A stretch of DNA of 64,000 nucleotides from Fagopyrum homotropicum (Eukaryota; Streptophyta; Magnoliopsida; Caryophyllales; Polygonaceae): the NCBI GenBank assembly GCA_033239125.1, contig BSWB01000001.1, positions 1,066,501 through 1,130,500 on the forward strand, given 5' to 3'. Of the stretch, positions 11,242 to 22,326 are shown one piece after another (within the stretch, counting starts at the first letter, position 1; each line of letters starts with the position of its first letter). The notes beneath the pieces were generated by a model that was not told the DNA's origin, ran no database searches, and was given only the letters and a program-made list of their open reading frames with translations. A program made the translations under genes and the position numbers.

Positions 11242-12762
11242 AAAGAGTCCAAGGAGTTCAATTATTATTTAGCTTAACGATTTGATTGTTCATAAGCATA
11301 CGATATTCAATATTCAAACCATCTTTTTCCCTGCATTTATATTTTCTTCTCCCTCATCTAGATGGTAGATATTTGCTCTCTTGCAGTCTAATATTGTATG
11401 CTTCTTTTGTGATCTAAGTGGGCGATATCAAATTTCTTTTTTTTTAATTTTAGTAATCTAAATTATCCATCATAATTGGTATTTAATTATAATTTTATGG
11501 TCTATTTTGTATATGAACCCTACATGTAGTTTTATTTTCGAAAAATATTTTTTTATTTATCAACAATCAAGATGAAATATTATCAATCTCAACCGTCCAA
11601 TAAAACTGACTATTTTTTTTTTAAATTACTTTTTTTATATCGAAATATCCTAAAATTAGATGTTATCTGAATGTTTTTTAAATAAGATTTTTTTAATTAT
11701 TATTTTTGAAATCTTGTGAGGATCCTATAGATAAATATGTCATTTTTTAAAAAAATCATGAAGCACGAAAGAAATAAATATATTGCTATTGTCGTGTTGA
11801 TCGTGTATTCTTGGCTAAATACTAAACTAGTGTACTGCCCGTACCCTACGGGTGTTGTTTTAACTTTTATTCTAAGATGTCTTATATTTATTTATAAACT
11901 TATTAACAAAAAAATATTATGTGTATTAAATTTAAATTTTTATCAAGTTATATTTTGCATTTTTTTGAAACTAATTTTGTAAAAATATTTATTTAAATAT
12001 TTTTAAAAAATTGATGGCAAAAAAATTTGAAAAAGTTTAAAAGCTATTATTGTAAAAAATAATTATTTAAACATGTTTACAAAATTGTAGAGATCACTTT
12101 CTAAATTATATTAATATTTAGAAATTAATTTTTGAAATATTTTTGTAGGCTTCAGAAAATGTGACGTTGACACATGTCAAAGGAGGCTATTGATTTAATA
12201 GATATAAGATTTATTAATGAGAAACGTTGACAAATATTAATTATTTTATAAGGTGTTCACGTAAAAGAGATTTGAACTCGAGAGTTGTGACCAAGAATAT
12301 CATCGTGGTAATATAACTGTGTTATATTTTCATTTTATTTGTATTAAATTATAGATAGGTTATAGCAAACCTCATCCCACCTCAAATTTCGAATTTCATA
12401 TCTGATAGACACTAATAACAAATCTAATGTCTAAAGATTAGGTAAATGGAAAATGAACGACATATTTCTTAGGGTTTACACGACTTCCAATCTACTAACT
12501 ATCTTATGAAAACAATTTTCAGCGTAGTCGGTCTGCAACTCCAACGCATTAACAAATTGTTGAAAAAGTGTTTTCTTAACTTTAGCGTAAATCGATAACG
12601 CCCAAATTCACATCCTATCTATTTCGAGCGTCCCTACGTATGACTTCGGGGTCGTAAAGTAAGTTCAATACATCAAAGAGTTGCCCCATGAGATTGATGA
12701 CTATGGGAAAAAGATAGTACCTTCAAACTAGTGTACAAATTATATTTCAATTTCAATCAATT
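11242..12762. other. AT-rich intergenic sequence
   Basis: Nothing coding is seen. Near 11830 the motif CTAGTGTACTGCCCGTACCC recalls ends of dispersed plant repeats, but I could not define an element. Confidence 0.4.
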
Positions 12763-12765
12763 TTA

Positions 12766-13057
12766 GGGTCCGTTTGGTTTTAACTCCGAAATCGGAAACG
12801 GAATGGAAACGAATCTAATCCATACGTATTCCCTTGTTCATGAAAGTTTTTTGAATCATTCCTTATGGTTTGAAGTAATTGGGGTAGAGTTTGATTACTT
12901 TTGATACCCTATAGGGTAATAAAATGTGGGAAAGTAAGTACACTTTGCAATAAACCACAAGGAATGATTCCATAAAATTTCATGAATAAGGATATGTATA
13001 TGGACTAAATTCGTTTTCATTCCGTTTCCGTTACCGGAGTTGGAACCAAACGGGCCC
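12766..13057. mobile_element. PIF/Harbinger-type (Tourist-like) MITE, copy 1
   Basis: A 292-base palindromic element. It starts GGGTCCGTTTGGTT and ends CCAAACGGGCCC, flanked by the 3-base duplication TTA at 12763-12765 and 13058-13060. Inside, GGAAACGGAATGGAAACGAA has its inverted counterpart near the right end. There is no ORF; this is a non-autonomous element. Confidence 0.85.
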
Positions 13058-13417
13058 TTAGTAGTTTCTATTATATGCCGTAAGCAATAAGTTGAATGAG
13101 ATGACTATCGCGAAAATATCTCAAGTTAAATGTGTTATGTGTTGTAAAATCTTGAAAATATCTAAGGTACGGTTTATCAAAATATCTTAAAATATCTCAA
13201 AGTACGGTTTACAAATATCTTAAAATATCTAAAATTTGGTTGACATACAAATAATAATGTATTTTCTGAATTTATTGTTCCAGCATATTGGTCAATGATA
13301 TTAATTTTAAAAAATTATTAAAATTAAAACTAAATAGATAAACTTCAATAATATATTTAAGGCTTTAAGACCTTAGTTTCAAAAATCCAATCAAGTATTA
13401 GTAAAACTAATTTTTGG

Positions 13418-13697
13418 ATGGGATTACTATCGCAAAAATATGAGCTAGGCTCCGTCCGGTCCAGTTCCGTCCGATCCGGTCCATTCTGGTCCGATTTTGG
13501 ACTGGAAAACCTCACCAAAATTGCACAATTAAGGTACAAACCGGTCCGGTCCGCAATATTCAAAATTGCACAATTTATGTACAAACCGGTCTAACCCGGA
13601 ACCGGACCGGACCGTTACAGTCCGGTCCCGGTCCGGTCTACGTCCAAGGTTTTCTCAATTTACGGTCCACCGGTCCAGACCGTATGCACAACCCTAA
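13418..13697 (-). repeat. GGACCGG-rich hAT-like MITE, copy 1
   Basis: On the minus strand it opens TTAGGGTTGTGCATACGG and runs through repeated GGACCGG motifs, two TTGTGCAATTTTG motifs and CGGTTTGTACATAAATTG. The same order appears at 50945-51292 (+) and 57369-57588 (-). The TAGGGTTGTGCA end is hAT-like. The neighbouring Harbinger MITE at 13698 has landed at this terminus, so the MITE is younger. Confidence 0.75.
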
Positions 13698-13983
13698 GGG
13701 CCCGTTTGGTTCCAACTGCGGAAACGGAATGGAAACGAATTTAGTCCATATGTATATCCATATTCATGAAATTTTATGGAATCATTCCCCATGGTTTAAT
13801 GAAAAATGCACTTGCTTCCACAAATTTTGTTACCCTATAGGGTATCAAAAGTAATCAAACTCTCATCGAATTACTACAAACAACAAGGAATGATTCCAAA
13901 AATTTTAATGAACAAGGGTATACGTATTGACTAGATTCGTTTACATTCCGTTTCCGATTCCGGAGTTAAAACCAAACGGACCC
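13698..13983. mobile_element. PIF/Harbinger-type MITE, copy 2
   Basis: A 286-base relative of 12766-13057. Ends are GGGCCCGTTTGGTT and AACCAAACGGACCC, flanked by TAA on both sides (13695-13697 and 13984-13986). Confidence 0.85.
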
Positions 13984-14199
13984 TAAATCTAATCATGCCG
14001 AAACAAACAAAAAGATCAAATACCAAAAGCTACGAAGACTATTCTCCGCCAAATCGCTAATCTATGGATTCACTTCAACAAACACCGATTTTGCCTCCCT
14101 CACTAAAGAAACAATCGATTGACGACTGTTACTTAAGGAATCGGAGTAATTATACATGTGAGAGCATATCCAAGTGTGGCGACGCCGATCTCAAATTGA

Positions 14200-14585
14200 G
14201 ATTGGCGAAAGCAATAAACGTTGAAGTACATACTCCTCAATTGCATACGATTTCTCTACTTATCCGTTTGGACAATTGCATTCTAATGTAGTGATGAATT
14301 TGAGTGGGAACAAATGGAAAAGTGTATGTATTTTAATTGATTTGGTGTGTTTGTAAGGAGATTGAGAAAAAAAAAATAAACAAAGCGTAGTTTAAAAAAA
14401 CATATACTTAAAAAAAAGAGTAAACCGTAGTTTTAAACAAAAATCCGTCAAAACGTGCAATTGTCCAAACATATAAGTAGAGAAATCAGATGCAACAGAG
14501 GGAGGACGATGGTTAATATGATATTAGCGAAATCGAATGCAATATAGGAGTATGTACTGCAACGTTTAATATGATATTAGCGCTC
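14200..14585. repeat. Inverted-repeat element (MITE-like)
   Basis: The left arm around 14205-14283 contains GATTTCTCTACTTAT and TTTGGACAATTGCA; the right arm around 14450-14585 holds their reverse complements, with ATACTCCT..TTGCAT shared further out. The right arm has an internal duplication of TTAATATGATATTAGCG. No clear target duplication was found. The 75-codon + ORF at 14064 overlaps it and has no domain. Confidence 0.55.
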
Positions 14586-14829
14586 ACAAACCCTGAATCG
14601 TACACTTTTATTGAGGTTTCATCCTGGTCAGAAAACACTCATGTCCGTCGACTCCGTCTTAACCTAGATTTTTATCCTAATTTTTTTATTTACAAATTTA
14701 TATAAGTTAAATACATTGACTTATTTATATAAACCATAACTTTAAATTATATATAAAATATAATTGATCATAACTAATAAAATATATTCATGAGTACTTG
14801 TAAATTATAATAAATTAGTTATTAATAAT

Positions 14830-15060
14830 TTTGATGGTACTCTTCATGTTCCTACTTTCTTACTAAACATATGCTCTTTTCATAAGTCTTGTCTATGTAT
14901 AATGTTTAATATAACAAAAATCATTCATACCAAAACAATCTTATATTTTGCATCATTTACCTACTTGAATAATTGAAGGAACCATTCATGTTATTTTTAT
15001 TTTAATTGCTCATATGGAAAGAGATGAAAATTAACAATCTCAAAAATTAAACATTAATGA
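14830..15060 (+). repeat. GLP-upstream repeat block, copy a
   Basis: Shares an ordered set of motifs with four other copies (19.9, 20.9, 31.1 and 34.1 kb): GATGGTACTC, CTAAACATATG, AAGTCTTGTCTAT, ATCTTATATTTTGC and TTGCTCATATG.AAGAGATGA. It lies about 0.9 kb upstream of GLP1, as copy e lies about 0.9 kb upstream of GLP3, so it marks the ancestral GLP repeat unit. Confidence 0.75.
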
Positions 15061-15297
15061 GAATTTTTAATAGTTTTATTATATTAGAATAAATAATTTT
15101 ACCGAAATCAAACCGAATATATACTTTTCTTAAATAGAGTTACACAATTTTATTTATTAAATTTTTTTTAGCGGTGGAGTGAATATAATTATCAATGGAT
15201 AATTAAATATAGTTAAATGTTTTGTCTTGATTTTTTTTGAAATTGTACATTTGTGCATTTTTTTTACTAATTGTATTGATAAAAGTGTTTTTTTTTT

Positions 15298-15546
15298 AAA
15301 AAATGGAAAGCAGTTCAAAACCATTAGACGGCGCGCCGTTTAGTGGGTCGAAAGGCCGAAAAAATCAACAAACGGTCAAACCGTCATGAAGGACCACAAA
15401 TATAGGAGAAGAGAAATACACAAAAATACATCAAAATGAAACCGAAATCAACAAAGTCTTCAAAGAGGGAAGCAGGAAGATCCAGCCAGCAAGAGGCAAC
15501 GAGTATAAACGTTCATTTTCAAAGGAAATACACAGGGAGGAAGCAA
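15298..15546 (-). mobile_element. LINE 3' tail copy in the GLP1 promoter
   Basis: A 249-base minus-strand, 5'-truncated insertion. It ends in an A-rich tail and is bracketed by AAAAGTGT plus a T-run at 15281-15297 and 15547-15563, a target duplication of about 17 bases as left by LINE retrotransposition. It carries the 14-base palindrome-like GACGGCGCGCCGTT. It sits about 250 bases upstream of the GLP1 TATA box. Confidence 0.75.
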
Positions 15547-15799
15547 AAAAGTGTTTTTTTTTTTTTGAAATCATACCCTTTGCATATTTTCTAGTTTCTA
15601 TTTTAATATATAATTTATGTACAATTTATAGATATATGCATTTTCAACTTGTTACTTTGTATAATGAAGAGCTTCTCACTCATTAATTTCGTTAAATTAT
15701 AATATTTTATTAAATTTGCATGTATTATATTATAAAAACACCTATATAATTTCAATGAAGATATAATTCGAATCAACAAAAAATAATATTTTTTGGAGC

Positions 15800-15808
15800 T
15801 ATAAATAG
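15800..15808 (+). promoter_or_regulatory. TATA box of GLP1
   Basis: TATAAATAG lies 73 bases upstream of the ATG. The same box with a similar context stands upstream of GLP2 and GLP3. Confidence 0.8.
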
Positions 15809-15872
15809 TAATTGCCTCATACTCCAAAATTCATCATCACCAAAATAGTTGAAGGCACAAAGCTAATTGAGG

Positions 15873-16617
15873 ATGGAAGCTCAAGTTTTCCTTTGTTTAG
15901 CTCTCTTCATTGTGATGGTTGTGTTACCTATATATGCATCTGATCCTAACATGCTCCAAGACTTTTGTGTTGCATCTAACGATCCCGACGATACTCGTAA
16001 GTAACTTAGATATCGATTGAGTTCATTTCACAAATATGTCGAACTAAATAAGAATTTACATTTTTTTTGTTTTTTGTGATTTTATAGTGTTTATAAATGG
16101 GTTATTGTGCAAAAACCCAACTCTAGTAACAGCGGACGACTTCATCTTCAGGGGTTTGAATACACCTGTAATTATCAACGAAAGAGACGGTTTGAATGCA
16201 ACAGTAGTGACCCCATCAAACCTCCCGGGTCTGAACACAATGGGGCTCTCGATGCTTCGAACTGTATACGAGCCTAATGGGATATCATCGCCACACAACC
16301 ATCCACTAGCCTCAGAGCTCACAATCGTTCTCGAGGGAACCCTCTATGTAGGATTCGTAAGTGGAACCAACAAACTCTACTCTAAGGTTCTCAACCCGGG
16401 TGACGTTTTTATCTTTCCTCAGGGGCTCGTCCATTTCCTCTTTAACATAGGAAAGACGAACGCCGTCATGATTGCAGCGTATAGTTCCCAAGATATAGGA
16501 GGAGGAGTTTTGGCTGATAAGCTTTTTGGGTCGAAACCGTCCATCCCCATTGATGTTCTTTCCAAGGCCTTTCAACTTGATCCCAAAATTGTTGAGGACC
16601 TACAATCAAAGTTTTAA
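15873..16617 (+). CDS. Germin-like protein 1 (secreted cupin), two exons
   Basis: Exons 15873-15996 and 16088-16617; the phase-1 intron of 91 bases has a CGTAAGT donor and a TATAG acceptor. The product is 217 residues. A signal peptide (about 22 residues, hydrophobic, ending IYA|SDP) precedes the mature cupin. The C..C pair (FC near residue 34 and LLCKNP near 49) is the conserved germin disulfide. Germin box 1 is P-H-N-H-P-L-A-S-E, giving two His and the Glu that bind manganese; box 2 contains GLVHF, the third His. Germins are apoplastic hexamers; some have oxalate oxidase or superoxide dismutase activity, which cannot be told from sequence here. This copy lacks the NNT glycosylation sequon of GLP2 and GLP3 but has NAT at GLNAT. 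A polyadenylation signal AATAAA lies near 16656. Confidence 0.93.
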
Positions 16618-16815
16618 ATACAATTTACATAATTCTCTTGTATTTTTCATCCAAAAATAAATAAAATAATTAACAGTTGTGTATTATTTACAAATTAAAG
16701 TCATTAACACAAACAAATTCACATAAAATGTGTATATTAGTTATAATATGTTTAGGGAGTTATACATAAGAGATTTTTTTAAAATAAAAAATTAATTGTG
16801 AAATCATAAAAATCA

Positions 16816-17183
16816 AAGAAAATTACCTAAACAATACCTCATCATTTAGGCTAACTAACCTTTGTTACCCCGTCGTTTAAACTATCATAACGGTACCTCA
16901 CCTATTGAGTCCGACCAAAGATTAGTATCTGGATCACTGTACACACGTTAAGTTAATATATCGGTGTTGAATATTAGGGGCAAAATTGTCCACCCACCTT
17001 AGACATTAAACTTATATTACTATAGATTTTCAACACCGACATGTTAACTTAACGTGTTAATAGTAATTCAAATACTAATCTTTGGTCGAACTCAATAGAT
17101 GAGGTACCGTTCTGATAATTTAAACGGCGGGTACTAAAGTTTAGTCAGTCTAAAAGATAGGGTACTGTTTAGCCAATTTTCTC
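16816..17183. mobile_element. Mutator-type MITE, copy 1
   Basis: A 368-base element with terminal inverted repeats (left AAGAAAATTACCTAAACA, right TGTTTAGCCAATTTTCTC) and a perfect 9-base duplication TAAAAATCA at 16807-16815 and 17184-17192. Nine-base duplications point to Mutator-like transposase. It matches 44306-44648 along its length. Confidence 0.85.
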
Positions 17184-17192
17184 TAAAAATCA

Positions 17193-18404
17193 TAAAATCG
17201 ATGATCTTACTCTTGAAAAGATTTTGTTACCCATATTAGAGGATGGGTTCTCTATTATCTACAAAATTTATCTTCTTAATATTCATAATTAATTCCAATA
17301 AATAGGTAGAATAATATTAATAGAATTTGTAGTTTCAACCCACCAAGCTATCAAATATTACAAAGACAAGACATCAATCCGATTAAATGGAAATTTCAAT
17401 AATTATTGTTATTTTAAAATTTTGTTAAATTTTAAAAATAAGACAACCAACAAATTCTCTTACAACGTGATCATGAACGCGAACCTTACGTAGATGATAT
17501 ATCAACGGACATATAAACTTTAACGTTATTTTGACCTACTGAATTATATATAGAATTTGAATCATATAAGAAGAAGTATTAAAATTAAAATTTTAAAGTG
17601 AAGAGAACTAACAATTTTTAGATTAAAATAATCAAGAGTTAGTAATTTGTTTAATTTAATTAACACTTATCATGTACTTGAACAAAAATTTAACTAGAAC
17701 AATTAAACAAATGAATTAACTTGAAAGAATTTGGCAAGTGTGTCCTTTTCTATTTGCTTTAGAATTTTATACCCCATTAATTTTTACCACTTTCATTAAT
17801 AGTACGTAAAAGTAATTAACCTCTCCATCTTAAAGAAAAAAAGAAACATACATAAATTTGCTAAGTTTGTTACTTAAATGGATTTTGACTTCTTCTTTCT
17901 TTTTTTGCCTTTTTTTTCTTTTTATTTCCTTCATATCAATTCGTGACTTTGTTTTTTATTTTTTTTTGTTTTATTGCCCTTTTTATTCTTTATTCTTTAT
18001 TATTTTTATGTTTGGTATGAATTTCTAGTATGAAATTCATACTAGAATATCCATACCAGAAGCAATGAGCAAAGAAATCAGACAAATCTACAATCAAATA
18101 GATGCATCTGTAGATGAGAAACAAATACGAATAGCTGCATCTGTTGTTGAGAATAACTCTAAATCTTAAAACTTGTTCATCAACGAAGGACACAAGAAAT
18201 CAGACAAATCTACAATCAAATAACCTCCACAAATACAATATAGAGAAAACCTAGAAGCAACAAGAACAACACGAGTCCTCATCGATCACCATCGTTCAAA
18301 TATGAACTATTACAGAAAAAATCCAACTCCTAAACACAAGCATTGAACAAAGAACCAAGCCAAAACTAAACTAGAAAGGAAAATAGAGAGGTATATATCA
18401 AAAA
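17193..18404. other. AT-rich intergenic sequence with a short perfect palindrome
   Basis: No gene is seen. A 25-base palindrome of TTCTAGTATGAA with its reverse complement lies at about 18024-18048. Pyrimidine-rich runs dominate 17880-18000. Confidence 0.5.
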
Positions 18405-19010
18405 AAGAAGAGAGGCTCTCCGTCCAATGAAAGTCGGGTGCTCTTTTTGTTGGATTTGCTACATGCAGCAACGATGAGAGCAAGAAGCAAATACATAATA
18501 AGGAAGCGACACGTTGCCTTAGGGTTGGGGTTGGTCGCCGCCGAAGATAATTAGTTGCGACGTAGGATAACCTTCACCTTCATAGCAATAGGCGGAGGTG
18601 GCTCATGAGCAGGGTCTCTAAGGTAGTACTCATTAGTCTCTGGGGAGCGTCCGCCAGAGGTCGCCGGCTTGATTCCCGGCCGAATCTTCCTCACCATGGC
18701 CAAGGAGGCCGCCAGCGAGAAGAAAACTAGCGAAGATCTTCATAAATCGTGTCTCAGTAATTTTAATCGAGACTTCATATGAAGGATATGAATGTGCTCG
18801 GAATTGTAAGGAGAGCAAGGATCCAATGCTTGAAGTCACCGACAGATCTAGATAAAGATGGAAATTTTGGTTTGAATCAATTGGTGGAAGTTGAAATGAG
18901 AGAACGAGACGCAGGTTGTGGATCGCCCAGTTTCGAGGCATACTTTGCCGAGAGTTGGTGGTGGTGGCAAGCAGTTGTAGACAAAACCCTAGCTTTTGAT
19001 CAGTAACAAA
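18405..19010 (-). other. Higher-GC segment, possible captured gene fragment
   Basis: The segment is clearly more GC-rich than its flanks. On the minus strand an ATG at about 18698 opens a 47-codon frame (MVRKIRPG.., then PETNEYYLRDPAHEPPPP, ending VKVILRRN and stop near 18554). I do not recognise the family. The 102-codon minus ORF at 18633-18941 overlaps in another frame. It could be a fragment carried by a transposon; downstream (19010-19090) lie motifs such as AAAGGCCTAGTTAGTGA that recall the transposon ends elsewhere in the window. Confidence 0.3.
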
Positions 19011-19895
19011 AATTAGGGGTACATTTACTAAATGAGTTTATGGTATGTGTCTAGTTAATAGAACAATAACTGAAAAAGGCCTAGTTAGTGAATTTGACCA
19101 ATTAACTTTTGAACAATTTTCAAATATAGTAAAACAATTGGTCATATAGTTGAACAATTTCAAATATAGTCGAACAATTGACATATTTGAACAGTTGTTA
19201 TTTGATCAAATGATTGTGGATCCTTCTTACTTTTGACCATATTACCCCTTTCCACATGAACTGAACCATATATATATATATATATGGTCCCGGTGAGAAC
19301 ATATATAATAGTAAGAAATAAAAACATATATGGATTGTTAAATCAATGAACAAATGACTCAAATCTATCGTTCAATTAACACAATTTTCATTTTCAATTT
19401 AATACACGCTAGTGCACATGGAAACAACGTTATACACTTATGTATTTATGAAAACTAAAATATTATTCTCTTATAATGGTGCACGATTAATTATTTCACA
19501 TTGATCGAGTTTTCATTTGAAATTTAATACACATCCATCTACACGTGCACGTTTTATGCACACTCCTAGTACTTCAACTTGTGATTCCCATGCACATATG
19601 TTCATAAACACGTCCATATAAACGTGCTTTATATGTATTTCACTCACGTAATACATGCATCTGTAAATGCACGTCTTTATTCACATGCACATGTACTTTC
19701 TTGTGCAATTGCACGTCCGTCGGTAATGAAGTTGCACGAATACCTTGACAATCCTTAATCTGAAGCCGGATATTGAGTTGCACTGTTACAGATGAATAAT
19801 GAATACAATCGTTTAGTTTTGGTAAACTTATTATCCACATATGCGAAAGAAAACAATAAAAATATCATTAGAATTGCCTTCATTTATTATTCAGA

Positions 19896-20115
19896 TCATA
19901 TTTTGTTTTTCTACTTTTCTGCTAAACATATATGCTTCTGATAAGTCTTGTCTATGTGTATAATGTTTAATATAGCAAAAGGCCATTCAAGCCGAAACTA
20001 TCATATATTTTGCTCAATTTGATGTCATTTTCCCTACTTGATTGAACCATTCATGATTTATCTTTATCATTCTTTTGTCGATATGAAAGAGATGAAAACT
20101 AATGATATTTGAACT
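19896..20115 (+). repeat. GLP-upstream repeat block, copy b (orphan)
   Basis: Same motif order as copy a (CTAAACATATATGC, AAGTCTTGTCTATGTG, TTTTGCTCAATTTGATGTCA) but no GLP gene follows before copy c. Its counterpart in block B is copy d. Confidence 0.7.
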
Positions 20116-20914
20116 AGCAATAACCTCACTATAATTAACTCGATTAATCTAACTTAAAAAGCTCCTTGATAAATCGAACTAATTATGTCACATATCTCTT
20201 CTTTATTTATAAATTTCATTTAAATGTCAAGTGTTTAAATTTTCAGGAAAGTAAATAGTGAGACCGATGATCTCGTCAAGATAGCTCATTCAAGACTCAC
20301 TGCTCTAAGAATTCATTGTGAAGTGGACTCTTTCATCCGAAATGAAGTCTTAGGGTGATGCAACTCCAGAAAGTGACCAAGTCTAACCAATTCTCTGTCA
20401 TATAAAAAAAAACTCAAAACATATATTTTCGTCTGGTTGTACCAAAAGGAAAGAAAATTGAATGGAAATGAATCTAATCCGTGTAATTTGTTGAAATGAA
20501 TCGTACCATTCTTTTCTTTTTGAATCAAAATTCTTCAATGTTACGTGGGTAAAATGACTAACTAGGTCTTTTACCATTATTAACTATTAAGAGTAACCAT
20601 AACATAAACTAAATTAGTAAATATACCCCTATTTAACCCAATTCTTTCATCTAGGGGATAATTATATACAGGATAAAATTAAAAGGGTCTACAAAACAAA
20701 AACCTATAAAAAAAAGCCTATTTAACTCAATTCTTTAATGTTAGAATAAGTTATTTTATAAAATTATTTTTATTTTGAAAATGAGTTATTGCGACACCGA
20801 TTCCATATTTCACAAAAATTGTACCAACGAACTCTTGAACCTCGCCCATAAAAACATTCTAACCTTAATATCTCATACATAATACAAATCTATTACCGAT
20901 ATTATAAATAACAA

Positions 20915-21172
20915 AAACTTTGATGGTACTATTTCGATTCCTACTTCTCTACTAAACATATGTATGTGTTAAGTCTTGTCTATATGTATAATGTATAAAA
21001 TAGCAAAAGTCATTCGGAAACTATCTTATATTTTGCTCAATTTGATGTCATTAACCTTACTTGATGGAACCATTGATGATTCATTTTACTATTTTTGTTG
21101 CTCATATGAAAGAGGCGAAAATAAAAAAGTTTGGTGTATATATCTTCGTCAAGAATGAGATTTGGTAGATTC
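20915..21172 (+). repeat. GLP-upstream repeat block, copy c
   Basis: Closest to copy e at 34074: both contain GCAAAAGTCATTCGGAAACT and end AAGAATGAGATT before diverging. It is separated from GLP2 by MITE and MULE insertions. Confidence 0.75.
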
Positions 21173-21175
21173 TAA

Positions 21176-21355
21176 GTGCCCGTTTGGTTGGAGCGGTGGA
21201 ATGGAAACGGAATGGAATCAGATAAGGGTTAGGAAAGGAAATGGAAATGATGGGATTACTTTCATGTGTTAAAAGACCTCTACCAAACGTATTTTTTGAT
21301 TGATTCGGAATCATTCCGTTACCGGGAATGATTCCTAGCGCGTCCAAACGGGCCC
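21176..21355. mobile_element. Small Harbinger-type MITE
   Basis: A 180-base palindromic element with GTGCCCGTTTGG at the left and CCAAACGGGCCC at the right, next to TAA (21173-21175) and TTAA. It interrupts block A; the matching position in block B (near 34280) lacks it, so it inserted after the duplication. Confidence 0.75.
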
Positions 21356-22004
21356 TTAATTCTTTCTACCTTATTATTATTATTTTTTAATTCTTAGTAA
21401 TATTATTGAAATTGTTTTTCGGTCAGACGGATTAATCCGTGCGTGCAGATTGCGCATGACAATCCATATGCGCCCACATGGGGCATGAGGCTGGCACCAG
21501 AGCGTTTTTTTTTGTCGAATTGATGAGTGATGTGGTGCTAGGGCAAACTCCGAGCGCATGTGCGATGCGAATGTAGCCCAAGGCACGTACGCATCGCACA
21601 TGTGTTGACTCTTTGATCATTTTTTATATTTTCAAATAAAATTACTCAATTTTCTTTTATCGAAATTTATATTCTTGATATGTATTATATGTTATAAATT
21701 TCCTTAGAACGGGATAAAATCATTACCTCAATTATAAACAAAGATCTAATTTGTTATATTAATTTTACTAGTTATTTATTTATCGTCAATTAATTTTAAG
21801 GTATAACGTGATTTATATACTGAACTAATAAATTGCATTTTTTATATTAAAGGGCACACTTTGCATAATTACAAATCGTCTTTTAAATATATAATTTATA
21901 TACAAGTAGTTATAAATATTTGCATTTCTATTTATTACGGACTATAATGAAGAACTTGTCAGTAGTCAATTTTCGTAAACGATAATATTTTGTCAAATTA
22001 TCCT
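21356..22004. other. GLP2 upstream region shared with block B
   Basis: No gene. It includes a GC-rich patch with GCGCATG, CATATGCGCC and GGGGCATGAGG motifs (about 21430-21600; counterpart 34320-34520) and an AT-rich stretch matching 34520-34700. The antisense short ORFs here have no domain. Confidence 0.5.
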
Positions 22005-22190
22005 GCTTTTCTTAAATACTTCTTTGCTTTCGGTTTTATTTTGATGTATTATTGTGGATTTCTTTTCTCCTTTGTTTGTGGTTCTTCGTGATGGTTAGAC
22101 CGTTTGTCGATTTTTTTCGGACTTTCGACCCATTAGACGGCGCGCCGTCTTATGGTTTCGAACCACTTTTCATTTTAAAAAAAAGAAGTT
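22005..22190 (+). mobile_element. LINE 3' tail family, copy 3
   Basis: Plus-strand copy containing TTCGTGATGGTTAGACCGTT, CGACCCATTAGACGGCGCGC and a terminal A run. It is absent from the corresponding part of block B. The palindrome GACGGCGCGCCGTC is perfect here. Confidence 0.7.
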
Positions 22191-22326
22191 GTGTTTTGTA
22201 TGCAAATATAAATAATAATAATAAAATATATATTCTATTTATATCTTTCATTTTATTCAAGTACTTATAACTTAATTTAAAATTCAATATTTTACAATTA
22301 CTATATAATATAGTACATTCATACAA

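Noticed and set aside
12240..12330. tRNA-like wording (GATTTGAACTCGAGAGTTGTG)
   Set aside because: No A box, no cloverleaf and no acceptor stem could be built.
16056..16575. Minus-strand ORFs across the three GLP genes (also near 24771-25371 and 35217-35817)
   Set aside because: They are antisense shadows of conserved germin exons, present at the same place in every copy.
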